64,000 nucleotides of DNA from positions 1 to 64,000 of the forward strand of contig JAJNNY010000081.1 in assembly GCA_022453515.1 (NCBI GenBank), given 5' to 3'. The DNA is from Astrocystis sublimbata. Its lineage: Eukaryota > Ascomycota > Sordariomycetes > Xylariales > Xylariaceae. Under the pieces are notes generated by a model. The model was not told the origin of the DNA, searched no databases, and saw only the letters and a program-made list of their open reading frames with translations. The position numbers and the translations under genes were made by a program. How positions within the stretch are numbered: position 1 is the first letter of the stretch; each line of letters opens with the position of its first letter. This document shows, in pieces, positions 1-11,964 of the stretch.

Positions 1-461
1 CGTCAGAAGTAATATGTATTTTGCATAGGTGACCTAGAGAGACGTAACACTTTTGCTCATCCCTGGCGCTGAGTGGCCTTGGTCTTTTCGATTACAGCAA
101 ATGGTATCCTAGTACCCCTCAGTTGCACAACAGTTACACAATCTGCGAACCTGCTCTGACAATGTGGCGCCAGCCCATAATACTAGGTTCATATGTAGTA
201 CTTCTAAAAAGGTTTACTTGTAGTACGTTGAAACAATGCACTCTCTAATAATTAAAGTGTTTCGCAAGCTATATTAAAACAGTCTAGGTCTAGATTATAG
301 AAATCTAACAAAAGAAAAAGTGATTAAAGACATTAATTGGTAAGATGGAGCATCTAAATGTAGGGATTCTACAAGCCACCATGATCCTTGAGCTCGGGCA
401 GTCCTTGATTCCTTTAGACTCCTTCCGGAATGTTCAAGCTCATTCGTTGCTGCCCTTACAC
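1..461. other. No gene seen
   Basis: This stretch lies downstream of the peptidase gene's stop codon. It is moderately AT-rich. Short ORFs on both strands overlap the peptidase's last exon in other frames and show no family resemblance. It probably holds the 3' UTR of that gene. Confidence 0.6.
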
Positions 462-2452
462 TCACAGCGGAGACGTGTCGATGAAGGGAGTGTATTGCCG
501 AGGGCACGTGATGTTGGACGGCGGGATAATGCCCTGGAAGTATGCCTGGACATGTGCAAAATAACAATTCGAACCTCCTAGATTTATGACTGTGTGCTGC
601 ATCGAGGCAAACAACACCTATGTTAGTCATGTTTTACGTTGTTCTCACGTGATCCTTAAGTGGCGTTGAATAAAGACTTACACCAATGGCTTCCTGCTGC
701 AAAAGTACTGATCCCGGAAATCGAGAGGACATTGTGCGTGCGCTGAAAAGGAAAAGAGCATTAGCACTACCCTCCATATCGATATTGACACTTCCAATAC
801 TTACGATTTAAGGGGCGTTATCGGGTCGATGGTATTACTACCAAATAGTATCGGGAAGGGTGTGGGTTTCTCTAATCCAACTTTCGGGCCTGGAAACAAG
901 TGATAGTTAGAATAGGGTCTTGGAGACATGGAAAAAGCAAGGTTAGAAATAACGAAGAGGGTGACTTACTTGCGACCACCAAGCTATCAGGAAGCTGCGG
1001 TCGGATTGATCTGCATAAGATGTTGTCCACAAACACTGGCCATGTATCACCAACGTATCTGCTCAAGGAAGTCGTGTGCTCGATGGTCTCCTTGTAGTTT
1101 TCAAAATTAGAAAGAATATTTGTCCGATAGGAATCGGCGCACTGGATGATGTGGCCAGCGTCAGATTTAATCAACAACCCTTGATACATGCCTGCAAAAG
1201 CAGACACGTTCCCCTTCTCGACCTGGTGTAAAGCATCGGCCATCATCGGAAAGGATGACACTGGGTTGTAAAGAGCCTGTACGAGAACGGCTTTTAGATC
1301 CGAATAGGTGACCAAGGTCGGCAGGTCTCGACTTTCGACTCTGCTTATCGGAACCGGATGGGTTTGAAGTTGATGGAGGATGTTGTCTAGTCGGGTCATG
1401 ATGTCAGCTGGCGTAGGTCCCCAGAATGAGCACCTTTGACGACCGGCAGAATGGCAGAAAGTCGCAAACATCTCAATGGCCTTGTCCGATTGATCAAGAT
1501 TGCTACTTGGGTCATTCGTGTAGTAACCCTCTGCGTTAACAGTACCATCAAGTACCAATCGTTCGACGCGTTCGGGAAACATGGAGGCGAAAGTTGCGCC
1601 GATGACAGTGCCGTAACTAGCGCCGTAGCCCCAAAACTTGGCATCTGATGGCGACTGACCGGCCAACTCAGCCTCGGCCTCCACGAACGTGAGGAGATCA
1701 TGTGCGACTGCAGGTGTGGTCACATAGTAGCTGTATGGTGACTTGTTCCTAACAGCATCATTGCACCACTCTCCGTAGATGGAACTTGAATAGTAATGTT
1801 CCCCAAACGACGGCGACGAGATGTTGGCCACACCCGTGTTGTGCAGTCTACTGAAGGCCGACCTTGCTTTAGTGTTGCCCGAGAAGCAGTCGACGGCCAA
1901 GCCGCTATGATTGACTCCGCGTGGGTCAAAAGATACAATGTTGTATTGCTCCCCGAAAGCTTGCCCTGCAAACGCCTTGGATGTGATGAGGAGATCAACC
2001 CCAGAATTACCCGGACCACCTAATGGTACGTCAGCAATGCCATGACAACTCTCGGCGAGATAGAATGAGTGATCAAGTTGGGATCGTACCGGGAATGAGA
2101 ACGATGTTTGGAGACTCGCTGGTGGCGTTCTTGCCAGCTAGCTTAATGAATGCGATCGATGTCGTGCCGAGAGACCTGTTGGCATAGTCTAGAGGAACCT
2201 CTAGCTTGGAGCATGTAAAGTCATCGAAACATGGTTGCCAGGTGAGATTGGCTGATGGTTCAATCTAGAGAGGTCAGCAGCTGGAAAGCTTGAGAGCCTG
2301 CATCATCAGAAGAGGAGGGTTGGCCAGTTTGATAGACCCAAAAGCAAGACAACACTCACGCCGTCGAATCCATGGGCCATGCCCGAGTCATGACATGCGG
2401 CTTGGCATCCTGCGCCTGTCAGAAGGACGAGGGTACTCAGATGTCGTCTCAT
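462..2452 (-). CDS. Secreted tripeptidyl aminopeptidase-like alpha/beta hydrolase (peptidase S33)
   Basis: Predicted extracellular serine exopeptidase of the TAP/prolyl-aminopeptidase (S33) type, which removes short peptides from N-termini. Six exons join cleanly: 2452-2360, 2264-2090, 2019-970, 889-805, 742-682 and 596-462, giving 532 aa. I chose the ATG at 2452 because it starts directly with a signal peptide (MRRHLSTLVLLTGAGCQA). An upstream in-frame ATG at 2527 adds a polar leader and is less likely. The oxyanion-hole motif IPGGPGNSG spans the exon 2/3 junction, the nucleophile elbow is GASYG, the acid lies in FGSNTIDPITP, and the catalytic His is in EAIGHT. The triad is therefore complete. 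The C-terminal TAP-like domain is only recovered when the last three small exons are joined; the unspliced frame stops at 872. Family assignment is firm; substrate is inferred. Confidence 0.88.
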
Positions 2453-3279
2453 TGCTGCTTCTGGAAAGTCTCCCACAATGCTCCTTGACAAGTTGCTTCT
2501 ATCGTTGTCACAATCATGATTGTTCACGAAAGGCTTGAAGAAACTACTTATAAGTTTCTATTATACCTGTTCCTGCATACTAGGGCTTGATAGCTCAGAT
2601 CTCCAGGTTCCGCTGCATCATTGCTTAGGAAGCTGTCATCCTTCAAATCTAGCTCTAGTCGCTCCGCTTATACGAACCAGCCAATTATATTAAAACTAAA
2701 TGTTTCCCTGCCCCCGCTATACAAAGAAAAGATGTCCACTCCCAGGCGCACGTCCACTACTATATAGCGGACATCCATTGTTCGTAGGCATGCCCGCTCC
2801 CGTTTGGGTTTAGTCATTCTTCTGAGCTTGTATTGCTATACCAGAGAAAGGAATAAGCTGCGATTAACTCCAGCTTAGCGTAGACTCAACCCTGGCATCC
2901 GAGGAATAGGGATAAGCTTCTATTTTGAGCGCCCCCGCTTGTACGAACACGCCAATCAACACTCCTCATGATTCCAGGCACCAGACCCTAAACTTATGGG
3001 TCTTTCTCTAAGCCTCAATTTCTATGTGGTTTAGTGTTCTTTCGAATCATGGCGTTCCGTAGCAGAAGATGTGGCAGGTGAACCCTTGCTGATGAAAACC
3101 AAATGACTAAATCATGCTTTGAAAGTCAATTGATGCCACGTACAACGTGTAATTCAAAGCCTCGCGCATTCGATGGCTTATCGTGTTGGTCATCACTTGG
3201 ACCTCGAACACCGTCGTAAGCCGCGGGCGCGAGATTATCCTTGCTCGGAACCGCGTCTATTGCAGCTGTCAATAGCGCG
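2453..3279. other. Divergent intergenic region with MITE-like repeats
   Basis: This is the shared 5' region of the peptidase (-) and the Zn2Cys6 regulator (+). It has no convincing gene. Two related direct copies, with cores CCGCTTATACGAACCAGCCA near 2660 and CCGCTTGTACGAACACGCCA near 2937, bracket about 270 bp. Inside is an imperfect inverted repeat (GATGTCC near 2732 against GGACATC near 2770). This looks like a decayed short non-autonomous element. A TATAA-like sequence near 2550-2565 (minus strand) could serve the peptidase promoter. Confidence 0.4.
2655..2960. repeat. Possible decayed short repeat/MITE-like element
   Basis: The ends carry near-identical 20-base direct copies (CCGCTTATACGAACCAGCCA and CCGCTTGTACGAACACGCCA), each followed by AAT. 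Internal CCCCCGCTATAC and CCCGCTCCCG segments look like further decayed copies. There is no ORF. No target-site duplication could be established, so the mobile origin is inference. Confidence 0.3.
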
Positions 3280-5073
3280 ATGCCCCAGAATAAGAACGCC
3301 AAGATTCTGCAAGACAATCAAGCTTGGAGAAAGAAACCTCGCAAATGGGCTCCTAAGTCAAGACTGGGCTGTCAGACCTGCAAGTGAGTCTAACCTCTGC
3401 GCGTTGCTAATTGCATTGCGATCAATTGCGCTCGAGCGATCAAAGACTAATGAATACCCTACTTTTGTGCGCATTCCAGGACACGACGAGTGAAATGCGA
3501 TTTGGCGCATCCTTCATGCTTGAAATGCCAGTCAACGGGACGCACTTGTGACGGCTATAACACGACACACCTCCCAGTCAGCACCGACACCGAATTGGAC
3601 CATTATCGCAATGGAGACGACATCAGCTCGGAGGGTTGCGATAATCCCCACGACCGTACACTCTTCAACGCATGTCAGCCAAATCAATGGCACACGAGTC
3701 CCCACGAGCCCAGTTTGCACAATCTTAGACCCTTCATGATCCTACCAGCGACTGGGCCAGCCCAGACAGAGGCGATATCATTCTTCGAGTATTTCTCGAT
3801 CAAGCATCTCAACGAATACCATCCTTGCGACTCTTGGCGGAAGACTCTCATGTTCTTCTCTCAAACGGTGCCAGCAGTGCGATATGCCGCCGTTGCTCTG
3901 TCCTTGACATATCAAAATTACCTGAACCGTGGTTCTACCAAGATTTGGCCTCCGGAGAAGACTGCCTTGCTTTACTACAACAGAGCCATTCGACTTCTCC
4001 TCGAGCTGGGAAATGGCGACAGTAGCGAAACAACAGCCATCACCCTGCTGGTATGCTACCTATTCACCTGCTTCGATCATTTGACAGGCAACTTCATACA
4101 AGCGACGAAGCACCTACGCGGGGGCGTGGGGCTTTTGCGCGGGATTGACAGAGCGCTGCTGAGCAACAGCATGAACGATGATGTTCAGCCTCCACAAACT
4201 CTCACAGTGCTCCACCAGGTCGCGAGACAAATCCGCCGTCTCGATCTGCAGGCCACCATATCCCTAGTCGATTGGACGCCCGTTGATATCCAGGACGCAC
4301 TCACGCCCCAGCTCCCTCCGTCGGACATTACATTCTCCTCCCTCGAACACGCTGCCGACTGTCTCCAGGTTCTCATCGCTGAGGTAATGAGATTGCGTAA
4401 CATGGGACCGCTAATGTGCTCAGAGGATCAGGTGCCTTCTTCATTGTTGTCACTCAAGGACAGCGTTCTCGCACGATTGGAAACATGGTCCACCCTCTTC
4501 GAGAACATGCTGCAACAACACGATAACTCTTACGAGTCGCCCCCCGAGACTCACCAACTCATTTCCCTGCTTCGCCTCCAACACACGCTCGTCTGGACCT
4601 TCCTCAGCAGCTACGGGACGGGCAGGGAGATGGAATACGACAGGTTTCTTCCCCAGTTCCAGCGCTGCGTGACCCTCGCAGATGAGGTAGTGACGGCTCA
4701 TGAGCAGTACTTGGGGTCATTGAAGCCAACATACACGTCGGACATCGGAATTCTTCCTGCGCTCTACCTCGTCGGGGCCAAGTGCCGGCATCCCGTGGTT
4801 CGGCGCGAGGTCTTGAGAATCTTGCGACGACAACCGATACGCGAAGCGGCGTGGGATAGTATTGCTACCGCTAGGGTGGTAGAGCGGGTGATTGAGGTTG
4901 AAGAGGCTGGGATTGAGGATATGCAGAGCATGGATCAGATTATGTCGGGGAACAGGGTTGAAATCTTGTCCTGGATTCACGTGATTAATGAACAGCCTCC
5001 GGACAGACTGGATGTGACATATACAATGTGTGGGAGGGATGGGTGTCAGACTGAGTCGCTGATGCGATCTTGA
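3280..5073 (+). CDS. Zn2Cys6 fungal transcription factor
   Basis: Predicted nuclear DNA-binding regulator. Exon 1 (3280-3383) encodes a basic N-terminus and the first two cysteines, CQTC. A 96-nt intron (3384-3479) follows, and exon 2 (3480-5073) continues in phase; together they give 565 aa. The joined zinc cluster reads CQTCKTRRVKC then DLAHPSCLKCQSTGRTC, a canonical C-x2-C-x6-C-x6-C-x2-C-x6-C binuclear cluster at about residues 31-58. The remainder resembles the variable fungal-specific regulatory region: an acidic linker followed by helical stretches. No leucine zipper is evident. It lies 326 bp upstream of the HET-domain gene on the same strand, but no shared function can be inferred. 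Targets are unknown. Confidence 0.88.
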
Positions 5074-5399
5074 AGGCTTGGCTACTCAGTTGCTTATCGA
5101 TAGACAAATACCAAGGCGCTAGACTACCCCTGCCAAGCTGCCTCCAATCCGGCCCATTTGCTTACCCCTTACTCTCCACACCAGTTCTTCCAACTTGCCT
5201 TACTTTGCACCCTTTCACGTAATGACACACTGCCATACTGGCCTCACTGACACGCTCCATCTCTTACACCTGGACTGGACTGGGATCTTGCCAGTGGTCA
5301 AAGCCTCATAAAATGGCCTCAAAACGAGCCTTCTACTTCGCCCACTACGCCGCCGACTCTGTTAATTTCTTCACAGTAGCAGCTTAACGTTCATACAAG
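5074..5399. other. Intergenic spacer, no gene
   Basis: This holds the 3' flank of the Zn2Cys6 gene and the promoter/5' UTR of the HET-domain gene. It contains pyrimidine-rich runs typical of fungal promoters. No ORF or RNA gene is seen. Confidence 0.6.
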
Positions 5400-7401
5400 A
5401 TGCGTCTGATAAACACAACATCGTTCGAAATACATGAATTCACAGGCGACAGTGACAAGCCGTATGCGATCCTTTCTCATACATGGGGTCACGATGAATG
5501 CAGTTTCCAGGATATGACCGAGCCCGAGATCTACGAGAAGCGCCATGGATTTCGAAAAATCAAGTTCTGTTGTGATCAAGCTGCGAAGGATGGCCTTGAA
5601 TGGGCTTGGGCTGACTCGTGCGTGCCGTCATTTTCTATCAATCTGAGTTACTATCCCTGAGCGCGTGGTCCCTAACCATGCACCCAAATGCAGGTGCTGT
5701 ATCGACAAGTCAAGCACGGCCGAGTTGTCGGAGGCCATCAACTCTATGTTCCGATGGTATCAGAAGGCAGTTGTGTGCTATGTCTACCTGTCGGATGTTG
5801 CTAGTATACAGGATTTGCCGTTAAGTCGATGGTTTACGAGGGGCTGGACCTTGCAAGAGCTGATAGCACCAAGCCGTATGCAGTTTTTTTCCTCGGATTG
5901 GAGCTTATTGGGAACCAAGGACTCGCTACACGAAGCCATTCATAGCGTTACGGGAGTTGACAAGGTGGTATTGTCTTCCGGCACCTTTACTCAGATCTGC
6001 GTTGCTGGCCGAATGGCATGGGCGGCCAAAAGACAGACGACCCGCGTTGAGGACCAAGCGTACTGCCTAATGGGAATATTCGGCGTCAACATGCCCTTGA
6101 TATATGGAGAGGGAAGCGAGGCTTTCTCGCGACTTCAACAAGAGATCTTAAGAGTCTCCGATGATCAGTCGCTCTTCGCCTGGGGCGTGCCGGCAACGTT
6201 CCAGGACGTTCGTCAATTGGCAGCATTGGGGCCCAAAGACCCTGCAATGCATGGTCTGTTTGCGAAATCCCCGAAAGACTTCATGACTACCCATGAGGTG
6301 TTGCAAGTTCGCAACACAGAGGCCCGGCCACCACCAGTCATGTATGGTAATGGCTTGCTCGTCCAATACCCCGTCTACACGAGAATGATATACGACTTCA
6401 TCATGATAGCATGTGCCGTCGGAGATCGAAAAGAGGCCTACCTTGCTATTCCAGTACGAAAATGGAGTAAAAATCACTATGCGCGGGGTAGCTCTCTGGT
6501 CCTCGTATTCGCTGAGGACTGGCCGAAGTTTGCTGTCAGAAGTCTTGTCGTTAAAGCGGCGGATCAGGCAATTGACACGCTTCGCTGGCCGATTGGTTTT
6601 CGATTGTTTAGACCTCCTAGATCAAGCCCACCCAAACAGAAAGATTGGTATGAGCTGATCGATATTGTTTGCGCATCGCATACTATGTTTGATCCGATCA
6701 AGCGTTCTTTGACATTTGCAGAGCAAGATCGAGACCGAGTCCACGGTGCATTGTTCTTCCATGCCAGCGGCTATGCCAGTGCGGAAAAGCGCGGCAGGGG
6801 AGTTGATGACTTCGCCATTGTTCTCGGCTGGTGGCGTCTTCCCTGGGCGGTCTTCGTTCCGCTCTTGAGTGAGGAGCATAAATCGGCCAACTACGAAACT
6901 TTGCGCAACCCTCCTCGCTATATGAGTAAGTCACAAGTATCGAACATAGTCTTGATCAACGACACGTCCGGCCTAGTTCCCAACCCGATCCACGTCGCGT
7001 CCACTGGTATCTGGGAGCCATTGGCTATCTTACATGGGCCTATCTCGAGGATGAAGCGGTTCAAAGGATACTTGAACTCGGGGAAAACCGAAACGCAGCG
7101 TTTCCAGTTACAGCTTCGCGTAAGATTCCCGATAGCACAAGCAAACTTGGTTGACGATGGGACATTTGTGTCTATCGACATCCAAGAAGTGCAGCTTAAA
7201 CCAGAAAGGCTTCTTCCGGGCTCGCAAGATTACGTCGAGTTTGGTCATGAGGAACCTCGGGATTTGTATGTGCCCATTTGGTATGAGATGGATCAGCTTG
7301 AATGGTTTCCAGAAAGGATCTTTTATGCACTTAGTGATTCCTCCGCGCTCGGTGGAGGTCTAACAACGCGAAGAACACCTGGAGAAAGGCGGTTTTATTG
7401 A
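5400..7401 (+). CDS. HET (heterokaryon incompatibility) domain protein
   Basis: Member of the fungal HET-domain family (PF06985), some of whose members trigger cell death after fusion of genetically different hyphae. Exon 1 is 5400-5617, intron 5618-5693, exon 2 5694-7401; total 641 aa. Splicing restores the conserved junction WADSCCIDKSS. HET blocks are visible in order: YAILSHTWG at about residues 22-30, then CCIDKSS, SEAINSMFRWY, VCYVYLSDV, SRWFTRGWTLQELIAP, and finally AYCLMGIFGVNMPLIYGEG. The domain is thus complete, covering roughly residues 20-230. The C-terminal 400 residues match no NACHT, WD40 or ankyrin module that I recognise. Whether it has allelic incompatibility function cannot be judged from sequence. 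Confidence 0.9.
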
Positions 7402-7940
7402 TCAAGCCCGGTCAAAGGTTGACTGACTGCCAGTCTTGTTATACAATACATCGACATTTGATCGCTAAATGTAAAATATAACCGTTCCTTACTGGTCGCC
7501 ACGTGTACGCGCTTTGCTTGGGGGTTTGCTAGAGGTGAAATGAGGCCGTGAGAGCGCGACGAGCCAAAGCCACAGGGATGTCGACCATAGCAACAGCACG
7601 AAGACAACCTTGTGCGAGACGCGAGACTGTTTTCAATATTCCAACCAGCTCCCTTCAAGTGGACCACAGGATAATAAGCTAGACTAATAACGTGACGACT
7701 TGCGTCACATGGAAGCGAAGATTGGGTCACCGACCGCGTCTATGTATAAGCTCTAGCTTTTCGTCTTGACGTTTCCTATAGAATAGAAACGTTACCAATG
7801 ATAATTCTCTAGTCCAACTTTCCCCAACATAAGGCTAGCTTCCCGCTCTACGATCAATATAGCTGAGGGGTTCTCAAAATGCATCGTTCCCTTGTGCAGT
7901 CCCAGTCCGCACCACTTTCCAGGTTTCCACGAACTTCTAT
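7402..7940. other. Convergent intergenic region, no gene
   Basis: This is the space between the stop codons of the HET gene (+) and the desaturase gene (-). A short minus-strand ORF at 7395-7730 shows no domain. Nothing else is recognised. Confidence 0.6.
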
Positions 7941-9029
7941 CTAGAGTTGAATAGCAACCTTTTTGAACACAGTCCTCTTACTTGCCATCTGCCGAAACAT
8001 CTCAAGGAGCCCCGTTGATACCACCGAGTCAGAACGGAAAGCTTCGCTCTCATTCATCAGCACCTCATGTGCTTGCGGAAGCTGGTGAAATGGTACTTGA
8101 GAATGGAGATGATGCACAGCATGGTAACCATCATTGTGAGGATGAGCTAAACTAGAGTCAGTTGAGGATCATGTTAAGGCGTGCTGTAGGAAAGGAGCTG
8201 GGGATCTCATACAGAACCACAATTGCGAGAATCCAATATTGGATCGTGAATTGCCAAATTTGCCCGTCATATTCAGGCCCAGATGCTCCGATGCCTCGGA
8301 CCAGTAGCGAGTAACAGGGAGAATGACGAACAGAGGGACCAGGTGGTATAAGCCTATGATCCGGGCGAACCCCTGATGGAAATACATGCCAGCCACCACT
8401 GCCGCCCAGTAGGCCACCTTGCTGGTACGCGCAGATGGCAGGGTCCAAAAATCGACGAAGACGGTGCTCAGGTATTCCCAATGGATAAACCCGGAAAACG
8501 GCAAAGCAAAAAGGTAGAACACAGGGTCATCGGACATGTTGTCGAGCCCAAGTTCGACGATGCGCACGAGGTCTGGGTCTTTGGTGGGATCGCCGAGGTG
8601 CTGGTGGTGGATGAGATGGGAGCGACGGTAGTCCTCCAGGTCTCGGAAAACGGGGAAGGCATAGAGAAATTGGAGATTGTAGTGCATGGATGGGGATTTG
8701 AAAAGATTGAAGTGCGATGCTTCGTGGACGAGCACTTCGAAGGCGCGTAGTCGAGACGAGATGACGATGCAAGCAGTGGCATAGACACACCATCCGATAG
8801 CACTGGAGTATGAGCTGGGCCAGTCTTGCTCAGAGAGGACTAAACATAGCCCAATGACGGCGTAGTTGGAAAATATGGCAAGTAATGATTTCCTACCATC
8901 TCGAGACCGAAATACATTGGCCAACCCAAAAGCATGTTGAAATTGTCGAGCCTCAGTGACTGGAAGATTATCCACGTCGAGCCGTTCGACTTGAGGAGCC
9001 TCTTGAGACTGGATCGTTTTCAGAGTCAT
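7941..9029 (-). CDS. Membrane fatty acid desaturase-like protein
   Basis: Predicted di-iron membrane desaturase or hydroxylase acting on acyl chains in a membrane. Exon 1 (9029-8213) and exon 2 (8146-7941) give 340 aa. The second exon is essential because it carries the third histidine box. Boxes seen: HEASH (about residues 102-106), HLIHH followed by QHLGDPTKDPD (about 138-152), and HPHNDGYHAVHH in exon 2, with the family-typical QVPFHQLPQAHEVL after it. Hydrophobic segments lie before box 1 and between boxes 2 and 3. The ORF is open to an upstream ATG at 9173, but those 48 residues look like 5' leader, so I prefer the ATG at 9029. The compact arrangement resembles rhizobitoxine/bacterial-type desaturases more than OLE1, and there is no cytochrome b5 domain. 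Substrate and regiochemistry are unknown. Confidence 0.82.
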
Positions 9030-10112
9030 GTCCGAAGATGTTATATCTTGGTTCCTAAGAGCATGTTTGGAATACTGGAGTGCTTGTGTTGTCATCCTCA
9101 AAACATGCCGCAAATGGTCTCCGAGTGGCCATTTTATTCTCTCGGGGGCCAGTGCTAACACTACCTCGTCCAAACCACTTCATTCTATTGATCTTACGAA
9201 ACCTGACTTGACTACCATGACTTGCCGGCTTCTTCTCAGCTGGAAGTTCGGACTCTTTCAAGCCATCATGGTTCAGTGCTACCTTTGCCGGCCAACGAAG
9301 CTTCGGGCCGAGAGCGCTCGAATAGAACACAAAAGTCTAGACTTCTAATTTTGCTATCGGTGACGGCCGTTCATGTCAATAAGCTTACTCAGTCTCTGCT
9401 AATTTAGTTCATGTGATGGCGACTTCTTATTGTCGGCGTCTCTAGTGTGACTGTAGCCTTGTCTGTATATCAACATTATGCAGGCTACTGAGTTGTAGTA
9501 TTTTGTTAATTGACAAAACAAACCTGATTGGAGATTGGGGACATCCTCCCGCGGTTCCGCTTGCCGAAATGAAATTTCATAAGTCTAGAACTTTACTAGG
9601 AATCATCACGTTTTGATTGGCGTCTAAAGTTGTACGACAGCGAACGCCTATGCAGGGACTCTGACAACCGAGTTGGTGGCAAAGGGGGTTGTTCTGTGCC
9701 GCAATTGCGCAATGATTCGAAATGCTGAGTCGTACACTATTATTCCGCCTCAATGCCGCATAACTCCATAAGTTACGTTATATAAATTACATCAGACCTT
9801 TGTTCCACCTCAGCTTCTGACATGCATGGCTAGAGCCAATCACAACATTCCGCCATGCATACAACTGTAAACCAATCATGATAGGGAGGTGACCAGAATA
9901 TCCATCTTCCAGATAACGTCAGCATCCAATCTGATCACGCAGCTTATTCAGACTTGCATTTTACTGCATAGGGTAACCCCCGATAACGGACTAGTCCTAC
10001 AATAGCACGTGCATCAGCATATAGTCTGCGGCATGACCACTCAATCAGATCCTTCGTCGTTCCCGTGGGAGCTAAACGGTTATAGCAACAACATAGACAA
10101 CTGGAAGAAGAA
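9030..10112. other. Divergent intergenic region, no gene
   Basis: This is shared upstream sequence of the desaturase (-) and the B3/B4-domain gene (+). The short ORFs lack family features. The region is AT-rich with no strong repeat. Confidence 0.55.
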
Positions 10113-10934
10113 ATGTCGCGATTTCTCATCTCTAGCGATGTGGCAGCCCTGCTTCCACACATGCAGGTAGTTGTGGTTACTGCTAGAGGCATTGACAATA
10201 GTGCGGAGAATCCTAAAATTGCTGCTCATGTCCAGGTATGCTCACCTGAGTACCATCGTTCCATGACCACCCAACTCACATGCATGGCTTCTATACAGAG
10301 CGTTGTCAACAAGACAGTCAACGAGTTTGCGTCAAAGGGGTACGCCAATGCGCAAGCGCACCCGCGCATCGCGCTCTATCGAAACGCGCTCAAGGCCGCC
10401 GCCAACGTGTCGGCCAAGAAATATCCGCAGTCCCACGAAAGCCTGCTCAAGCGCATTCTGAAGGAGAAGCAAGCACCGCGGCCCATCTCTCCCGCTGTAG
10501 ATTTCTACAACAGCGTCAGTGTCGAGCACGTGGTGACAGCGGGCGCCTTTGACATGGACGAGCTGAGGGCTAGTCCGGAACCGCTAGAGCTACGATTGGC
10601 CAAGACGGAGGAGGACCTTTTTGTACCTCTTGATGCGCCCGAGTCTGCGCCTGCGAAAGTGGACAAGGGCGAGATTCTGTATGCCCAGGGTACGACGGTC
10701 CTCACAAGACATTTGGCCTGGAGGCAGAGCGCCCAGGCGCTGGTCACGAGCCAAAGCAGAAACGTGATGTTCATGAGTGAGGTGTTCCATGAGGGTCAAG
10801 TTGGAAACGAGGCATCCGAACTGGCTAAGGCTGTTGCCGGCTCGTTGCAGAAGGGGTTAGAGGAATTATTCAACGTCCAAAGTAGCGTGCAGTTTCTGGG
10901 CGTAAGCCTTGGTAAGCTCGACATGGAGCTGTAA
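10113..10934 (+). CDS. B3/B4 tRNA-binding-domain protein (PheRS beta-like)
   Basis: Resembles the stand-alone B3/B4 domain family, homologous to the editing/tRNA-binding B3_4 region of phenylalanyl-tRNA synthetase beta subunits. The role in fungi is not established; bacterial relatives are suspected of tRNA or amino-acyl quality control. The frame is open throughout (273 codons), but a 63-nt in-frame segment 10236-10298 has a GTATGC donor and TATACAG acceptor. It interrupts an otherwise continuous helix, so it is probably an intron, leaving 252 aa. Features: HPRIALYRNALK near residue 60, a PISPAVDFYNSVSVEHVVT segment typical of the family, and GEILYAQGTTVLTRHLAWRQS in the C-terminal half. No synthetase catalytic module is present. 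Confidence 0.72.
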   Translation: MSRFLISSDVAALLPHMQVVVVTARGIDNSAENPKIAAHVQVCSPEYHRSMTTQLTCMASIQSVVNKTVNEFASKGYANAQAHPRIALYRNALKAAANVSAKKYPQSHESLLKRILKEKQAPRPISPAVDFYNSVSVEHVVTAGAFDMDELRASPEPLELRLAKTEEDLFVPLDAPESAPAKVDKGEILYAQGTTVLTRHLAWRQSAQALVTSQSRNVMFMSEVFHEGQVGNEASELAKAVAGSLQKGLEELFNVQSSVQFLGVSLGKLDMEL

Positions 10935-11964
10935 ATATTACCAACCTCTCAGCTAGCGTTTAATGAACTCAAAAACATTGAGTGGAAATCTTCTTAGGGT
11001 TTATCGGCAGATTAATGCTTGCTGATAGAAGATTCCTTGAATGCAGGCTTTGCAAACATTGCATCCAGCTTCAGGGGGCTTTTTGCCACTGGAGATCTGA
11101 GTAAGCTTGGGGTCACACAAGTTCCTAAGCCACATGAAAAAACAAAAAAAAGACCTCGAGGCAATTCGTAAGTCATCCAATGCAGTGTAACAGCGGATGA
11201 ATCTTTTTCGGGGTCCCAACTGCCCCTGAGGGGTCATCACTAGAGCCTCATGGGGCTGCATTGCATATGCTTGGGCCACACTCAGCCAATCCGGCATGCC
11301 CCCATGCATGCATGGCTGCGGCACATGTCCACTAAATTCTTACGAGTACCTCTTACCTCTGACCGGAGTCAATCGAATCCAGCTTAGTCGTGAACGTGGG
11401 ACGATTGACAGCCCTATTGGAGGAGTCAACGCAATTGATTGCAACTTCTCTCCTGAAAAGCCAAAGCCCTTGACCGCGGACCAGTCCATTGTTTTACCCG
11501 AGCTATGCAGTAGAGCCGTCAGCCTGACATGACACTGGAATCGCGCTTATTGGCCTAGACAATACGACAATAAGCTGGAAGGCACTAATCCGTCCATCGT
11601 CTCGGTATTTCTCCACTTTGGGCGGCAGAGCTATCCAGATCCATCCAGATGAGTCCAGAACAATACCCGCGCATATCTTACAGGATGACACCATCCATGT
11701 CACGTGGTATTGACAAGAGGATGTTGGCTACGATGAAATGAGTGAGCATTAGGTAATGACCAGCGCCGATTAACCGATCAGATGCTTGCTTGTATGAACT
11801 TCTTACATATTGAAATTTGAAAATTGGACTGAGCCATGAGTTCGATGCACTAGCGACATGAATGGCGGGCTGTCAGCGAGCAACAACATCTGCGGAATCG
11901 TAACACCTATTCAATTCATCAAGCTTTTCAAGCAAACGACTGTTTCTCGCACGAGGACACCACG
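10935..11964. other. Intergenic region, no gene
   Basis: About 1 kb with only short overlapping ORFs. It contains a poly-A-like run near 11140-11152. It presumably carries the promoter and 5' leader of the SulP transporter; the reading frame is open for a short distance upstream of its first ATG, so an additional upstream exon cannot be excluded. Confidence 0.5.

Noticed and set aside
872..1900. Peptidase as a truncated 342-aa protein ending at 872
   Set aside because: Removing three introns restores the Asp and His of the triad and a family-typical C-terminus down to 462.
3126..3317. Minus-strand ORF with signal-peptide-like start (MSCRILAFLFWGIALLTAA), 63 aa
   Set aside because: It is antisense to the first exon and 5' region of the Zn2Cys6 gene, which splices cleanly. 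No homology or Cys pattern supports a secreted peptide.
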